Assembly (NCBI RefSeq): GCF_030056575.1
Contig: NZ_JASHHX010000013.1
Location: forward strand, 62,001 to 126,000
Reading direction: 5' to 3'
Source of the DNA: Rhodoblastus sp. 17X3
Lineage (GTDB): Bacteria > Pseudomonadota > Alphaproteobacteria > Rhizobiales > Beijerinckiaceae
Length of the DNA: 64,000 nucleotides
This document shows, piece by piece, positions 7,972 through 16,569 of this stretch (positions are counted from its first letter, which is position 1; the number at the start of each line of letters is the position of its first letter). Under the pieces are notes generated by a model. That model searched no databases and was not told the origin of the DNA. It saw nothing but the letters and a program-made list of their open reading frames with translations. The position numbers were made by a program, and so were the translations under genes.

Positions 7972-8853
7972 CTAAAAATCGCCGCTCTTATCGCCGAGCG
8001 CGTCGCTGAGTTTGGCCTGCGCCGAGCCGGGCGCGAGCGGCTTCTGCTGGCTCTCATGCGGCGCCCAGCCCGAAGCCCAGATGATTTCGAAACTCGCGCG
8101 GATCTTGCCGTCAGGATCAGCGAATTTCTCCGCATAAATCGCCGCCATTCGCAACAATACGTCGCGGCGCAGCGGTCTGCGCGCCCCGGCTGCGAGCACA
8201 TTGGTCGCGCCCATGAAGCGCAGGTCGCGCATCAGGCCGAAGACGTCGCGATAGCGGACGGTAAAGGCGTCGCAATCGGTCACCGGCAAGGCGAGGCCGG
8301 CGCGCTGCAACAAGCCGCCGAGATCGCGCAAATCGGCGAAAGGCGCCACGCGCGGGCTGGCGCCGCCTTCGATCTCCTCCTGCGCCTGCGCGAGGCAGGC
8401 GCGCAATTCCGCCAGCGTCTGGCCGCCGACGAGCGCGGCGAGCAGCAGGCCGTCCGGCGCCAGCGCCCGGCGGGCCTGCGCGAAAACGCCCGGCACGTCA
8501 TTGGCGAATTGCAGATTGAGCGCGCTGACAACGAGGTCGAAACTTTGCGGCGCGAAGGGCAAGGCCTCGTCGTCCGCGACCAGCCGCAGCCCCTCCTCGC
8601 CCAGAGCCGCCTCGACCGGCGCGGCGCGCACCAGCAGACGTCCGGGCGCGGCCAGCGCCTGGGCTATGGCCGGATGCGGCGACCCGAGATCGAGCGCGCG
8701 CGGAAAAGGGCGGCTGACCGTCGAGAGGCGGAAAGCCAAGTCCTCCGCCACGCGCGTCGCCACGAAATCGCAAGGATTTTCTGCGCGCAGCGCGCGCGTC
8801 AGGCGTTTGCGCCAAAGGGCGCGATCGAAGATGAGCGGCGGGTTCGACACCAC
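7972..8853 (-). CDS. SAM-dependent methyltransferase, BioC/NDUFAF5-like
   Basis: A 293-residue class I methyltransferase. The N-terminal 'IFDRALWRKRLTRAL' is the conserved opening of the alphaproteobacterial homologues of mitochondrial NDUFAF5, an arginine hydroxylase that acts in complex I assembly; motif I is weakened to 'ALDLGSPHPAIAQAL', motif II 'LVADDEALPFAPQSFDLVVSALNLQFANDVPG' is well kept, followed by 'RALAPDGLLLAAL'. 'FGLMRDLRFMGATNVL' is the family C-terminal mark. The bacterial role is not settled. It is divergent from comF, an arrangement common in alphaproteobacteria. Confidence 0.8.
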   Translation of the reverse strand: MVSNPPLIFDRALWRKRLTRALRAENPCDFVATRVAEDLAFRLSTVSRPFPRALDLGSPHPAIAQALAAPGRLLVRAAPVEAALGEEGLRLVADDEALPFAPQSFDLVVSALNLQFANDVPGVFAQARRALAPDGLLLAALVGGQTLAELRACLAQAQEEIEGGASPRVAPFADLRDLGGLLQRAGLALPVTDCDAFTVRYRDVFGLMRDLRFMGATNVLAAGARRPLRRDVLLRMAAIYAEKFADPDGKIRASFEIIWASGWAPHESQQKPLAPGSAQAKLSDALGDKSGDF

Positions 8854-8924
8854 GCCCTTATGCCCCCTGCGCCGCGCGGCGTCAAAATTTTGCGCGCGGA
8901 ATAGCGAGCGGCTAGTATCGCGGC

Positions 8925-9728
8925 ATGTTGCGGTTCGATCCCATGCTGCTCCGGACGCCGACCTGGCTTCGACAGGGCGCGCGCGCCCTGAAAAGGGCGG
9001 GCGGGGTCGCGCTCGACCTGCTCTATCCGCCCTCCTGCCTTGCCTGCCGCCGCGCCATCGCCGCGCATGGCGGCCTGTGCCCGGCCTGCTGGAGCGCGAT
9101 GCGCTTCATCGAGCGCCCCTTTTGCGAGCGGCTCGGAACCCCGTTCGAAATCGATCTCGCGGCGGGGGAAAGCGGCCGCACGATCTCGCCCGCCGCGCTG
9201 GCGGACCCGCCCGTGTTCCATCGCGCCCGGGCGGTCGCCCGCTTCGAGGAGGGACCCGCCCGCCAACTCGTCCACCGACTGAAATATGGCGATCGCGGCG
9301 AGCTGGCCGCCCCGATGGGCCTCTGGATGGCCCGCGCCGGCGAGGAATTGCTCCGCGACGCCGACCTGCTCATCCCGATTCCTCTGCATTGGACGCGCCT
9401 CGCCCGCCGGCGCTTCAACCAGGCCGCCGCGCTCGCCAGCGCCGTGAGCAAGGCCTCCGCCGTCCCCGTCGAAACCGAACTGCTGAACCGCATCAAGCCC
9501 ACGCCGCCGCAGGTCGGGCTCACCCGTCGGCTGCGCGCCCGGAACATCCAGGACGCCTTCGACGTTCCCTCGGCGCGGCGGATCGAGGCCGAAGGCCGCA
9601 AAATCGTGCTGGTCGACGACGTGATGACCTCCGGCGCGACGCTGAACGCCGCGGCCCGCATTTTGCTCCGGGCGGGGGCGAAGCGCGTCGACGCGCTGGT
9701 TTTCGCCCGGGTTGTAACGGAATCGTGA
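8925..9728 (+). CDS. comF: ComF-family phosphoribosyltransferase-like protein
   Basis: A 267-residue ComF protein, related to a DNA-uptake factor of naturally competent bacteria but widespread with unclear function in others. It has the N-terminal zinc-ribbon cysteines 'CLACRRAIAAHGGLCPACW' (about residues 36-54), the family motif 'HRLKYGDRGELA', 'IPIPLHWTRLARRRFNQAA', and the PRPP-binding loop 'IVLVDDVMTSGATLNAAA'. A second ATG (8943) could be the start. It leads the plus-strand group comF-grxC-DUF1178. Confidence 0.85.
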   Translation: MLRFDPMLLRTPTWLRQGARALKRAGGVALDLLYPPSCLACRRAIAAHGGLCPACWSAMRFIERPFCERLGTPFEIDLAAGESGRTISPAALADPPVFHRARAVARFEEGPARQLVHRLKYGDRGELAAPMGLWMARAGEELLRDADLLIPIPLHWTRLARRRFNQAAALASAVSKASAVPVETELLNRIKPTPPQVGLTRRLRARNIQDAFDVPSARRIEAEGRKIVLVDDVMTSGATLNAAARILLRAGAKRVDALVFARVVTES

Positions 9729-9771
9729 AGGTTTCCATTGCCCGCGCGCGCGGTCCGAATTAGAACAGCCC

Positions 9772-10041
9772 ATGCCCAAGATCGTAATCTATACCACCGC
9801 GACCTGCCCCTATTGCATACGCGCCAAGGCGCTGCTGACGGAGAAAGGCGCGCGCTTCGATGAAATCCCGGTGGATTTCGACCCGCCCAAACGCGCCGAA
9901 ATGACCGCGCGCGCCAGCGGAAGCAGGACCGTGCCGCAGATTTTCATCGGCGATAGACATATCGGCGGCTGCGACGATCTCTACGCGCTGGAGTTCGCTG
10001 GCGAACTCGACCCTCTTCTGACGGATCGGGTCGCGCCATGA
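9772..10041 (+). CDS. grxC: Glutaredoxin 3
   Basis: An 89-residue cytosolic thiol-disulfide oxidoreductase that uses glutathione to reduce protein disulfides and mixed disulfides. The active site is C-P-Y-C at residues 12-15 (TATCPYCIRAK). Glutathione-site residues 'TVPQIFIG' (cis-Pro) and 'IGGCDDLYAL' are intact, and the length is normal for GrxC. The stop overlaps the start of the next gene by 4 bases (ATGA), so translation is probably coupled. The comF-grxC-DUF1178 order is common in alphaproteobacteria. Confidence 0.95.
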   Translation: MPKIVIYTTATCPYCIRAKALLTEKGARFDEIPVDFDPPKRAEMTARASGSRTVPQIFIGDRHIGGCDDLYALEFAGELDPLLTDRVAP

Positions 10042-10478
10042 TCCGTTTTTCCCTCGTCTGCGAAAACAGCCATGAATTCGAAAGCTGGTTCGCCAGCAAT
10101 GATTCCTATGATTTCCAGATCGAGAACGATCTCGTCTCCTGCCCGCATTGCAATGTGACGAAAGTCAGCAAGGCGGTGATGGCTCCTGCGGTTGCCCGCA
10201 AGAAGCGCACAGCGGCCGCGCCGGTGAAGCAGAATGTCGCGCTGCTCGGCGAAAGCGACCGCGAATTGCGGACGATGGCGCATGAGCTTCACGCCAAGAT
10301 CGTCGCCGCCACGGTGGACGTCGGCGCCGAATTCCCGACGGAGGCGCGCCGGATTCACGATGGCGCGGCGCCTGTGCGCCCGATCCGTGGCCAGGCCTCG
10401 CTCGAAGAGGCGCGCGACCTGATGGAGGAAGGCGTCTCCATCCTGCCCATGCCGATCCTGCCCGAAGACCGGGGCTGA
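10038..10478 (+). CDS. DUF1178 family protein
   Basis: A 146-residue protein of a conserved alphaproteobacterial family with no known function. The N-terminus 'MIRFSLVCENSHEFESWFASNDSYDFQIENDLVSCPHCN' is the family mark and includes a zinc-ribbon-like C-x-x-C (CPHC) paired with the earlier Cys/His (VCENSHEF). The middle is a Lys/Ala-rich linker, and the C-terminal third (FPTEARRIHDGAAPVRPIRGQASLEEARDLMEEGVSILPMP) is also conserved. Coupled to grxC by a 4-base overlap. Confidence 0.88.
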   Translation: MIRFSLVCENSHEFESWFASNDSYDFQIENDLVSCPHCNVTKVSKAVMAPAVARKKRTAAAPVKQNVALLGESDRELRTMAHELHAKIVAATVDVGAEFPTEARRIHDGAAPVRPIRGQASLEEARDLMEEGVSILPMPILPEDRG

Positions 10479-10565
10479 CAAACCAACTCCCAGGTTTTCT
10501 GCTTGCCTTTTACGCAAGAACAAAATAAGAACATTGGCAGCGACGACTTGGCTCGGGAGGCGCAT

Positions 10566-10841
10566 ATGGCGCAAGGCCTTTCTCTCTTGGTTCATTCCGG
10601 CGGCGCGCGGCCGCTGCGCGCAGACTGGCGCGACCTGCTCGACCTGCTGCCGGACGACTGGCGCGACCTTTATGAAGAACGCGCCGCGCTGATCGAATAT
10701 GACGGCGGCGAGAAGCGCGCCACGGCTGAGCGCCGCGCCTTCGAATGTGTGATGATACAGGCCGAAGCCGCCGGATTTTCCGCTGCTTTCTGGGGACGGC
10801 GCGACGGCCGCGCTGGCGAAACCTGCGCCATTGTGAACTGA
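10566..10841 (+). CDS. Hypothetical small protein upstream of the cytosine methyltransferase
   Basis: A 91-residue hydrophilic protein of no recognised family (MAQGLSLLVHSGGARPLRADWRD...). The motif-like pair 'ADWRDLLDLLPDDWRDLYEERAALIEYDGG' suggests an acidic helical protein. The ATG at 10566 is chosen because a strong GGGAGG lies 5 bases before it; a TTG at 10503 in the same frame has no such signal. Its stop immediately abuts the methyltransferase start (10842), so the two are probably one transcription unit. Its proximity could make it an accessory or repair partner of the methyltransferase, but nothing in the sequence shows that. Confidence 0.55.
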   Translation: MAQGLSLLVHSGGARPLRADWRDLLDLLPDDWRDLYEERAALIEYDGGEKRATAERRAFECVMIQAEAAGFSAAFWGRRDGRAGETCAIVN

Positions 10842-12077
10842 ATGAGAGACATGATTCTTCCGCGCAGTCTCACTCTTCGCAGCCAGATGCCCCGACAAAG
10901 CCTCACCTTCTACGAATTTTTCGCTGGCGGCGGCATGGCCCGCGCGGGCCTCGGCGCGGATTGGTCCTGCCTCTTCGCCAATGACATTGATCCGGACAAG
11001 GCCGTCTCCTATCACGCCAACTGGGGCGACGCGGATTTCGTCGGCGGCGATCTCGCCGCAATTTCTCCGCGGGACCTCCCCGGCCGGGCCGATCTCGCCT
11101 GGGCCTCCTTTCCCTGCCAGGACCTTTCCCTGGCTGGCGGCGGCAGAGGCATGGGCGCCGCGGGCGACGAAGTGAAGACGCGCAGCGGCGCCTTCTGGCT
11201 GTTCCATGAAAAGATGCGCGCCCTTCGCGCCGGGAACCGGGCGCCGCGCGCCATCGTGCTGGAAAATGTCGCCGGCGTGCTGACCTCGCATGGCAAGCGG
11301 GATTTCCGCGCCCTGGTCGCCGCGTTGGACGAGATCGGCTATCGCGTCGGCGCGCTGACGCTCGACGCGCGCTGGTTCACGCCGCAATCGCGCCCGCGCG
11401 TGTTTTTTGTCGCGCTGGACAAATCGCTATTCGCCGCACAGGCGCAAGAGGCGTCCCTTACCGCCGAAGCGCCGGAGCCTTTGTGGTCTTCGCCCGCGCT
11501 TCTCGCCGCCCACGCCGCCCTGCCCGAGGCTTTGGCGGCGGATTGGGTGTGGTGGCGACTGCCCGCGCCCCCGCTGCGCAACGCCGAGCTCGCCGACCTG
11601 CTCGAAGGCGCCCCCGCCGACGCTCCCTGGCGTCCGGCCGAAGCGACCGCGCGCCTGCTGACGCTGATGGCCCCAGCCCATCGGCAGAAAATTGCGGACA
11701 TTCAGGCCAGCGGGCGGCGCGTCGTCGGCGCCGTCTATCGGCGCACCCGAACAGATGAAAACGGCCAGAAGCGCCAAAGGGCCGAGGTCCGTTTCGACGG
11801 CGTGGCCGGCTGCTTGCGCACGCCGGGCGGAGGCAGCTCCCGCCAGACCTTGATCGAGGTCCGTGGCGAGACGATTCGAACCCGGCTGCTATCGCCGCGC
11901 GAAACCGCCCGTCTGATGGGCTTGCCCGACTCCTATGTGCTGCCCGAAAGCGCCAGCGCCGCCTATAAATTATGCGGCGACGGCCTCTGCGCTCCCGTCG
12001 TGCGCCATCTTGCCGAACATTTGCTGCAGCCCTTGTTGCGGGCGCCGGCGGTCCAAAAGATGGCCGCCGCCGAATAA
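10842..12077 (+). CDS. DNA (cytosine-5) methyltransferase, apparently orphan
   Basis: A 411-residue C5-cytosine methyltransferase that uses SAM. Motif I is 'FYEFFAGGGMARAGL', motif IV with the catalytic Cys is 'ASFPCQDLSLAG', motif VI is 'VLENVAGVL', and motif VIII is 'QSRPRVFFV'. The region 'RRTRTDENGQKRQRAEVRFDGVAGCLRTPGGGSSRQTL' precedes motifs IX-X (RLLSPRETARLMGLPDSYVLP). No restriction endonuclease or Vsr gene is next to it, so a role in DNA maintenance, gene control or phage resistance is possible. An internal ATG (10887, MPRQSLTF) matches the usual family start better than 10842, as the first 15 residues are not conserved. A perfect 8-bp hairpin (12122-12140) lies past the stop without a U-tract. 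Confidence 0.88.
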   Translation: MRDMILPRSLTLRSQMPRQSLTFYEFFAGGGMARAGLGADWSCLFANDIDPDKAVSYHANWGDADFVGGDLAAISPRDLPGRADLAWASFPCQDLSLAGGGRGMGAAGDEVKTRSGAFWLFHEKMRALRAGNRAPRAIVLENVAGVLTSHGKRDFRALVAALDEIGYRVGALTLDARWFTPQSRPRVFFVALDKSLFAAQAQEASLTAEAPEPLWSSPALLAAHAALPEALAADWVWWRLPAPPLRNAELADLLEGAPADAPWRPAEATARLLTLMAPAHRQKIADIQASGRRVVGAVYRRTRTDENGQKRQRAEVRFDGVAGCLRTPGGGSSRQTLIEVRGETIRTRLLSPRETARLMGLPDSYVLPESASAAYKLCGDGLCAPVVRHLAEHLLQPLLRAPAVQKMAAAE

Positions 12078-12355
12078 ACGTCCGCCGCCGTGCATCTCGC
12101 GATCGCAATAGTAGATTGTTGCGTTGCCGAACCGGCAACGGTTCATGCCAAAACAATAACATCAAATTTATTCGTTGTTTTCTACACAAAAAGGCCGTAA
12201 AGCGGGGGCATTAAGCTTCTGTAAAGCATCATACTCAACAAGAGCCCGAAAATGGCCCGAAAAATGCTCCGCCCTGGCGTCAATATAATCTGATCGTCAT
12301 ATTATTTTGCTAAGCCGCGCACGTCGCAAAGGACCTTGCCGACGATGAGGTCGCC

Positions 12356-12577
12356 ATGACCCTGTATCACTTCCAGATGATCGACCCGACGGGCGCCCGC
12401 CGCGACATCAAATCGTTGCGCGTGTCCGACAACAGCGCCCTTTGGCGCGAGATCCTCGCCGTCGCCGCCGACCAGTCGCACGGCGGCCATATTCGCGTGA
12501 CCAATGAGGCCGGCGGCATCGTCGTTCTCGTCGGCGTCTCCACCGCGCGCAGCCTTCAGGCCCGTCGCGCGGCGTAA
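12356..12577 (+). CDS. Small hypothetical protein, DUF6894-like
   Basis: A 73-residue protein that starts 'MTLYHFQMIDPTGARRDIKSLRV' and ends in an Ala/Arg-rich tail. Small alphaproteobacterial proteins of the DUF6894 type often begin with a similar Tyr-Phe-His strand, so assignment there is tentative. A GAGG sits 5 bases before the ATG. The 278 bases before it (12078-12355) are AT-rich relative to neighbours and carry no other gene; they may hold a promoter for this gene. Confidence 0.5.
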   Translation: MTLYHFQMIDPTGARRDIKSLRVSDNSALWREILAVAADQSHGGHIRVTNEAGGIVVLVGVSTARSLQARRAA

Positions 12578-12660
12578 AACTCTCGCCCCGCCGCCTAAAA
12601 AACGCGCTGCGCCGAAAAATTAGGCTCGACGCAGCGCCGGTCCCGAGGCAAATTCGCCGC

Positions 12661-13053
12661 ATGTATCGCGCGATCACCCACGAAATCCAAATCACCGCCA
12701 CTCCCGTCTTCGCGCCAGAGCGCAGCGACGGGTCGCTCAACCGCTATTTCTGGACCTATACGATCGAGATCGCCAATCATGGCGACGTCCAGGTTCAGCT
12801 TCTGGAGCGCACCTGGCGCATCACCGACGCCAACGGCAGGGTCGAGACCGTCAACGGTCCCGGCGTCGTCGGAGAGACGCCGATCATCGATCCCGGGGCC
12901 AGCTTCAGCTATACGTCGGGCTGCGGATTGACCACGTCCTCCGGCCTGATGTCGGGGACCTATCGCATGGTCGACGCCAACGGCCGCTCGTTCGACGCGG
13001 AAATTCCGCCTTTCTCGCTCGACAGCCCGATGGAGCGCCGCGTCCTCAATTGA
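12661..13053 (+). CDS. apaG: ApaG domain protein
   Basis: A 130-residue fibronectin-III-like beta sandwich protein. ApaG was first linked to cobalt/magnesium tolerance in enterobacteria, and its biochemical role remains unclear. The family pattern is complete: 'ITHEIQITATPVFAPERSD', 'RYFWTYTIEIANHGDVQVQLLERTWRITDANGRVETVNGPGVVGETPII', 'PGASFSYTSGCGLTTSSGLMSGTYRM', and 'IPPFSLDSP'. The length is normal. It stands alone on the plus strand. Confidence 0.94.
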   Translation: MYRAITHEIQITATPVFAPERSDGSLNRYFWTYTIEIANHGDVQVQLLERTWRITDANGRVETVNGPGVVGETPIIDPGASFSYTSGCGLTTSSGLMSGTYRMVDANGRSFDAEIPPFSLDSPMERRVLN

Positions 13054-13174
13054 GGGCGGCTGTCATTCGGCTGTCGCCTCGCCGCGTTAGGCGCTTGGGC
13101 CGGCTTGCGCCGCCCCGATTGGCGCGTAAACTGCTAGGGCGGAAGGCCGCGAAGGCGCCGATGGAATTCCATTC

Positions 13175-14350
13175 ATGACGCATGTTTCCGCCGATTCCAC
13201 ACTTGACCGGGCCATTGCGCTGCTCGACCGGCTGGTGGCCTTCGACACCGAATCCTCGCGCAGCAATCTGCCGCTGATCGACTTCGTCGAGGATTACCTG
13301 CTCGGCCTCGGCGCGCGCTTCACCCGGATTCCCAACGCCGAGGGCGACAAGGCCGCGCTTTTCGTGACCTTCGGGCCGGATGAGGACGGCGGCGTGGTGC
13401 TGTCGGGCCATACCGACGTCGTGCCCGTCACGGGACAGAATTGGAGTTCGCCGCCCTTCGTCCTGCGCCGCGACGGCGAAAGGCTGTTCGGGCGCGGCAC
13501 GTGCGACATGAAGGGCTTTGACGCCATCTGCCTCGCGATGGCGCCGGAATTCCTGGCCGCGCCGCTAAAGAAGCCGATCCACATCATGCTGAGCTATGAT
13601 GAGGAGACGACCTGCGCCGGCTGCCTCGACACCATCGCGCGCTTCGGCCGCGACCTGCCGCGTCCCGCGCTGGCCGTGATCGGCGAGCCGACCATGATGC
13701 AGGTCGCCGACGCCCACAAGAGCATCGCCACCTATCGCACCTGCGTCACCGGCCACGAAGCCCATTCGTCCAAGCCATGGCTTGGCGTCAGCGCGGTCCA
13801 TATCGCCTGCGAACTGGTCGCCGCGCTGGAGCGGATCGGGCTGGAGCTGCAGGCCGAGCGCGATCCGCTGGGGCGATTCGAGCCAGCCTTTTCCACCGTG
13901 CATGTCGGCATCATCCAGGGCGGCACGGCGCGCAACATCATGGCGCGGCAATGTGAATTCTACTGGGAGTTCCGCGGCCTGCCACACGTCCCGCAAAATC
14001 AGGCGCTGGAGAAATTCGAAGCCTTCAGCGCCACGCTCGCCGCCGGGCGTTTCGGCGGCTTCCCCAATGCGAAGATCGAGACCTTCGTCGAGATCGAGGC
14101 GCCCGGGCTGCGCGCGGAGCCGGATTCGGCAGCCTCCACGCTGGCCTTGGCGCTCGCCAAGGCCAATCACACCATCGCCGTGCCCTATGCGACCGAGGCC
14201 GGGCAGTTCCAGTTCGGCGGCCTGCCGGCCGTAATCTGCGGGCCAGGCAGCATCGACCAGGCCCATCAGCCCGACGAATATGTCGATATCGCGCAGCTGG
14301 CCGAAGGGGTCGCGTTCCTGCGCCGTCTGACCGGCCAAATGTCGATCTGA
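13175..14350 (+). CDS. argE: Acetylornithine deacetylase (ArgE/DapE family)
   Basis: A 391-residue M20-family metallopeptidase that removes the acetyl group from N-acetylornithine in arginine synthesis, in the alphaproteobacterial style of ArgE. Metal-site residues lie in 'SGHTDVVPVTGQNW' (His and Asp), 'GRGTCDMKGFDA' (Asp) and 'YDEETTCAGC' (Glu-Glu); the dimerisation domain contains 'TGHEAHSSKPWLGVSAVH'. Substrate is inferred from similarity; a succinyl-diaminopimelate deacylase or similar amidohydrolase cannot be fully excluded. It converges with pyk and the two share the hairpin at 14463-14498. Confidence 0.87.
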   Translation: MTHVSADSTLDRAIALLDRLVAFDTESSRSNLPLIDFVEDYLLGLGARFTRIPNAEGDKAALFVTFGPDEDGGVVLSGHTDVVPVTGQNWSSPPFVLRRDGERLFGRGTCDMKGFDAICLAMAPEFLAAPLKKPIHIMLSYDEETTCAGCLDTIARFGRDLPRPALAVIGEPTMMQVADAHKSIATYRTCVTGHEAHSSKPWLGVSAVHIACELVAALERIGLELQAERDPLGRFEPAFSTVHVGIIQGGTARNIMARQCEFYWEFRGLPHVPQNQALEKFEAFSATLAAGRFGGFPNAKIETFVEIEAPGLRAEPDSAASTLALALAKANHTIAVPYATEAGQFQFGGLPAVICGPGSIDQAHQPDEYVDIAQLAEGVAFLRRLTGQMSI

Positions 14351-14462
14351 CGCCGTTTCGCCATGACCGCGACTCATCGCGGCCAAGGAAACCCTCGCAT
14401 AGACCGGAAAGGCGTCACGATACGCTTGTCTTTCGACGGGCTATTGGGCGCAGTCGCGTCTA

Positions 14463-14498
14463 ACCAGGACTCACAGGCTCTCACCTGTGAAACCTGGT
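14463..14498. terminator. Hairpin between argE and pyk 3' ends
   Basis: Two pairing blocks, ACCAGG/CCTGGT and TCACAGG/CCTGTGA, separated by a 2-by-2 mismatch, form a stem with loop CTCTCA. There is no long U-tract, but the position between converging genes suits a terminator. It resembles the palindrome at 23695-23730. Confidence 0.55.
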
Positions 14499-14508
14499 AA
14501 AATTCGCG

Positions 14509-15948
14509 CTATTCCGCCCGCAGACCGTCTTCGCCGATGAAGGCGAGGCGCAGCATATTGGTCGCGCCGGGCGTCCCGAAAGGAACGCCGGCGATGATCA
14601 GGATGCGGTCGCCCACGGCGGCGAGGCCCTGGCGCACGGCGAATTTGCAGGCGCGATTGGCCATGTCGTCGACGTCTTTGGCGTCCTTGGTGATGACCGA
14701 TTCCACGCCCCACACCGCCGTCAGCCGCCGCGCCGTATCGCGATTGGGAGTCAGCGCCAGAATCGGCGCGCGCGGGCGCTCGCGCGCCACGCGCAAGGCC
14801 GTCGCGCCCGACGAGGTCCAGGCGACGATCGCCTTGAGATCGAGCGTTTCCGTCATGTCGCGGGCCGCGACCGCCACCGCGTCGGCGCCGGTGCGCTCCG
14901 GCGCGGCGCGCTGGGCGGCGATGATCGCGCGATAGATATTGTCCTGCTCGACCTCCTCGGCGATGCGGTTCATCATCGTCACCGCCTCGAAGGGATATTT
15001 GCCGGACGCGCTTTCCGCCGAGAGCATGATGGCGTCGCCGCCCTCAAAGACGGCGGTCGCGACGTCCGAGACTTCCGCGCGGGTCGGCGCGGGCGCGGAA
15101 ATCATGCTTTCGAGCATCTGCGTCGCCACCACCACCGGGCGGCCCAACCGGCGCGCCTCGCGGGTGATTCTCTTTTGGAGGCCCGGCACTTTCTCCAGCG
15201 GCATTTCCACGCCGAGATCGCCGCGCGCCACCATCAAAGCGTCGGCGACCGCCATGATTTCGTCGAGCCGGGCGATGGCCTGAGGCTTTTCGATCTTGGC
15301 CAGGACAAAGGCGCGATCGCCAGTCAGGCGCTTGACCTCCAGAACGTCGGTAGCCCGCTGCACGAAGGACAGGGCGATCCAGTCGACGCCCGTCTCGACC
15401 GCCGCTTCGAGATCGACGCGATCCTTCGGGGTCATGGCCGCGACGGCGATTTCCGTATCCGGCAGGCTGACGCCCTTGCGGTTGGAAATGCGGCCGCCGA
15501 CATCGACCTTCGTCAGGGCGCGGTCGCCCGTGGCCTCGACCACATGCAAGCGGAGCTTGCCGTCGTCGATCAGCAATTTATGGCCGGGCGCCAGCGCCGA
15601 GAGGATTTCGGGATGCGGCAGGCAGACGCGCTCGGCGTCGCCGGGCGTCGGATCGGAATCGAAGGAAAAGGTCTGGCCGACCAGAAGATCCACGCCGCCG
15701 CCCGCAAAAGTTCCAACGCGCAGCTTCGGCCCCTGCAGATCGACCAGAATGCCGATCGGCTGGCCGACGCGGGCCTCGACCGCCCGGATCATGGCGACGG
15801 TCTCCCGCATGGCCTCGGGATCGGCGTGGCTCATATTGATGCGGAACACATCGGCGCCGGCGCGCCAAAGTTTTTCGACCGAGGCCTCGTCATTGGAGGC
15901 CGGGCCGAGAGTGGCCAGAATCTTACATCGGCGGCTGCGCCTGTTCAT
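14509..15948 (-). CDS. pyk: Pyruvate kinase
   Basis: A 479-residue cytosolic enzyme converting phosphoenolpyruvate and ADP to pyruvate and ATP, the last step of glycolysis. The N-terminal 'KILATLGPASNDEASVEKLWRAGADVFRINMSH' is typical; the active-site Lys and the acid/metal pair are in 'AKIEKPQAIARLDEI' and 'DALMVARGDLGVEMPLEKV'; 'RAEVSDVATAVFEGGDAIMLSAESASGKYP' is the family signature; the C-terminal allosteric domain (PRAPILALTPNRDTARRLTAVWG) is present. The length is normal. Upstream is a DUF1036 gene on the same strand 31 bases away, so the two may share a transcript. Confidence 0.96.
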   Translation of the reverse strand: MNRRSRRCKILATLGPASNDEASVEKLWRAGADVFRINMSHADPEAMRETVAMIRAVEARVGQPIGILVDLQGPKLRVGTFAGGGVDLLVGQTFSFDSDPTPGDAERVCLPHPEILSALAPGHKLLIDDGKLRLHVVEATGDRALTKVDVGGRISNRKGVSLPDTEIAVAAMTPKDRVDLEAAVETGVDWIALSFVQRATDVLEVKRLTGDRAFVLAKIEKPQAIARLDEIMAVADALMVARGDLGVEMPLEKVPGLQKRITREARRLGRPVVVATQMLESMISAPAPTRAEVSDVATAVFEGGDAIMLSAESASGKYPFEAVTMMNRIAEEVEQDNIYRAIIAAQRAAPERTGADAVAVAARDMTETLDLKAIVAWTSSGATALRVARERPRAPILALTPNRDTARRLTAVWGVESVITKDAKDVDDMANRACKFAVRQGLAAVGDRILIIAGVPFGTPGATNMLRLAFIGEDGLRAE

Positions 15949-15979
15949 GGGGTTCCCTCGGATGTTTTTTGTTTGAGTT

Positions 15980-16408
15980 TCAGTGCTGCTGTCCGGGATC
16001 GGTCAGTTGCACCGTCCAGTTCTTGGCGTCCTTGCCGGTGTCGACTTCGAAAAAGCCCGACCGGTCGAAGCCGCGCACAAAACAGTCCTCGCGGCCGTCA
16101 ATGCGGAACTCGCGGTCGCGCGTGCACATGAAGGCTTTGCCCTTCCATTCGCCGCCGCGCTCGTCCATCGCGTAAATGTAATAATATTGAGCGGCGAGAG
16201 GCCCGCGCAAAAGGGTCTCGCAATTGCTGGCCTTGACGTTCCACCAGCCCTCGCTCACCCAGCTCGCTCCATTCGTATAGGCGATGGCGACGCTGACGCG
16301 CGCATTGGTGTTGTTGCAAAGACGGAAATCGGCGCGGGCGGGCGCGGTTTGCGCGGCGGCCAGAATGAAGGCGGCCGCCGGCCATGAAAGCTTAAGCGCC
16401 CTGCTCAT
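15980..16408 (-). CDS. DUF1036 secreted protein
   Basis: A 142-residue exported protein: signal peptide 'MSRALKLSWPAAAFILAAAQTAPARA', then the DUF1036 domain (DFRLCNNTNARVSVAIAYTNGASWVSEGWWNVKASNCETLLRG). The domain carries several cysteines (positions in 'LCNN', 'NCET', 'MCTR', 'DCFV') likely paired in the periplasm. Its function is unknown; family members are small envelope proteins of alphaproteobacteria and cyanobacteria. The start at 16408 is chosen because the signal peptide begins there; an upstream in-frame ATG at 16444 adds residues that do not fit a signal. Confidence 0.83.
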   Translation of the reverse strand: MSRALKLSWPAAAFILAAAQTAPARADFRLCNNTNARVSVAIAYTNGASWVSEGWWNVKASNCETLLRGPLAAQYYYIYAMDERGGEWKGKAFMCTRDREFRIDGREDCFVRGFDRSGFFEVDTGKDAKNWTVQLTDPGQQH

Positions 16409-16569
16409 CGCGCTCCTTCCCCGAATTGGTGTGAACAGCCCCAAAAAAGTTGAAACGCATCGCCAAGGCGTGACGCCGGGGCGCCAAAAAGTCTTTTAAA
16501 CACATTGCTTGACCGCGTCGATGCGCTTTGCATTAGATTTGATTTAGAAGCGAGAGTTTGTAGCGCCCC

